This document shows, in pieces, positions 63,147 to 64,000 of a stretch of DNA of 64,000 nucleotides. Origin of the DNA: Notolepis coatsorum (taxonomy: Eukaryota > Chordata > Actinopteri > Aulopiformes > Paralepididae); NCBI GenBank assembly GCA_963971535.1, contig OZ020592.1, positions 125,841,672-125,905,671 on the forward strand, read 5' to 3'. The notes beneath the pieces were generated by a model. The model worked only from the letters and a program-made list of their open reading frames with translations, searched no databases and had not been told where the DNA came from. Position numbers and translations under genes: made by a program. Position 1 is the stretch's first letter; every line of letters starts with the position of its first letter.

Positions 63147-64000
63147 CACTATGGCGTCCGTTCACGAGTATATACGTGTTTCGATTCCATGCGTTGTGGT
63201 CCAGAGCCACGAGTATACTCGTGACGAGTTGTTATTGTTTTATTCCATATTTATAACGCTTATTAGGTCCCCGATCCACTAGCAGGATCTTTCCACATAT
63301 TTGATTTTCGAAACATGCAGTACCGGCCAGATCCGCTTAGGGGCGCCATCGCTCCACTGCAGTATCATTGAGGGGATTTAAAAAAAAATGCTTTTACAGT
63401 CCTGTGGGCGGATCATAGAGCCTTGATTCCAAACGAAGACCCTCCATCTTTGATCAGCTTGCCGAACGTTTTTTTCAGCGTGGAATAATGGGATTTATGA
63501 TTAGCCAATGTGCATATCGATCTACCAGAATCCGATGACTGGTGAGGAAATGCTGCCGGCGATCACATGGCCTGACGGTAGGATAATATTACCCCAAATT
63601 ACAGCTGGATTGGACATTGTTTTATAACCTAACGTGATAGACTACTGACATTGGCTACCGGAACGCACACTCTATTGCTAATCAATAATACTGATCGGCG
63701 TTCCCCGCCGCCCCCATTTCATCCATAGATGCTCTGTAATAGTCCGGATGCTACGCAGTTTGTTTTCTTTCATTCGTATATATACAGCAGAAATGGCGTT
63801 TGATATACTGTAACGGCGCCAACGTTTAGCCTTTTTTGCAGCCTCCTGCAGAAAAGCCTAGACAAAAAGCGCGATATACCTTATATTCACGACGCTATAA
63901 AATGACAACCAACCGATGGATTTTTATTTTCTTTAAGCCATTATGAAGGCACGGTTTATGCACTCAAGTGACAATGAGAATGGACAGATAGCAATACTAT
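63147..64000. mobile_element. Partial piggyBac-like element running off the window
   Basis: TTAA at 63143-63146 precedes CACTATGGCGTCCG, similar in layout to the MITE at 35677. Interior pieces recall the foldback arms (ACCGGCCAGATCCG, GGCGCCATCGCTCC). No transposase was seen before the window ends. Confidence 0.5.

Overview
The window is repeat-dominated nuclear DNA of a ray-finned (teleost-type) fish. The evidence is one vertebrate gene with spliced exons, TMEM8B/NGX6-like, embedded in mobile elements typical of teleosts: DIRS-1-like, Penelope-like, L2/CR1/Rex1-type LINEs, hAT and piggyBac-like DNA elements and a tRNA-derived SINE. I cannot name the species. There is no bacterial-type operon and no CRISPR array.

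The host gene is on the + strand. Four exons encode its last 256 residues (6824-7002, 33237-33383, 39552-39668, 42639-42965). They form the C-terminal multi-pass domain of the CREST superfamily. The introns between them are 26.2, 6.2 and 3.0 kb and consist largely of repeats. No other host gene is convincingly visible.

Region by region: 1-6272 is a telomere-like 23-bp satellite. The first complete intron (7003-33236) holds a broken hAT with a LINE in it (7165-9450), a minus-strand DIRS retrotransposon carrying three hAT-type insertions (9613-18082), and a 14-kb stack (18342-32500) inserted in a short minisatellite. In that stack a hairpin-ended element ('family X') contains a hAT, which contains diverged piggyBac-like arms, a head-to-head Penelope pair, a LINE with an open 993-codon frame and a second family X copy. 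The second intron holds a repeat built on CCTATGTTCCCCG, LINE pieces, a piggyBac-like MITE, a solo LTR and a SINE lying 33 bp before the next exon. The third intron is mostly a 31-bp minisatellite.

Downstream of the gene (42966-64000) are four further tandem arrays, including 4.85 kb of 21/22-bp units. There are also nested inverted-repeat elements, a LINE inside an array (53226-55497), and a second, complete-length but mutated DIRS (56141-61373) with diagnostic inverted termini, internal complementary region and flanking GTT. LINE remnants and a partial piggyBac-like element follow.

The most interesting signals are: (1) two family X copies whose subterminal hairpins differ in sequence but pair perfectly in each copy; (2) two DIRS copies with strongly diverged termini that share the same in-frame stop and the same altered RT active-site motif; (3) amplification of a 3' splice site before one tmem8b exon and of a 5' splice site after another; (4) at least four elements inserted inside minisatellites. 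All boundaries were read by eye; copy numbers and divergences are approximate.
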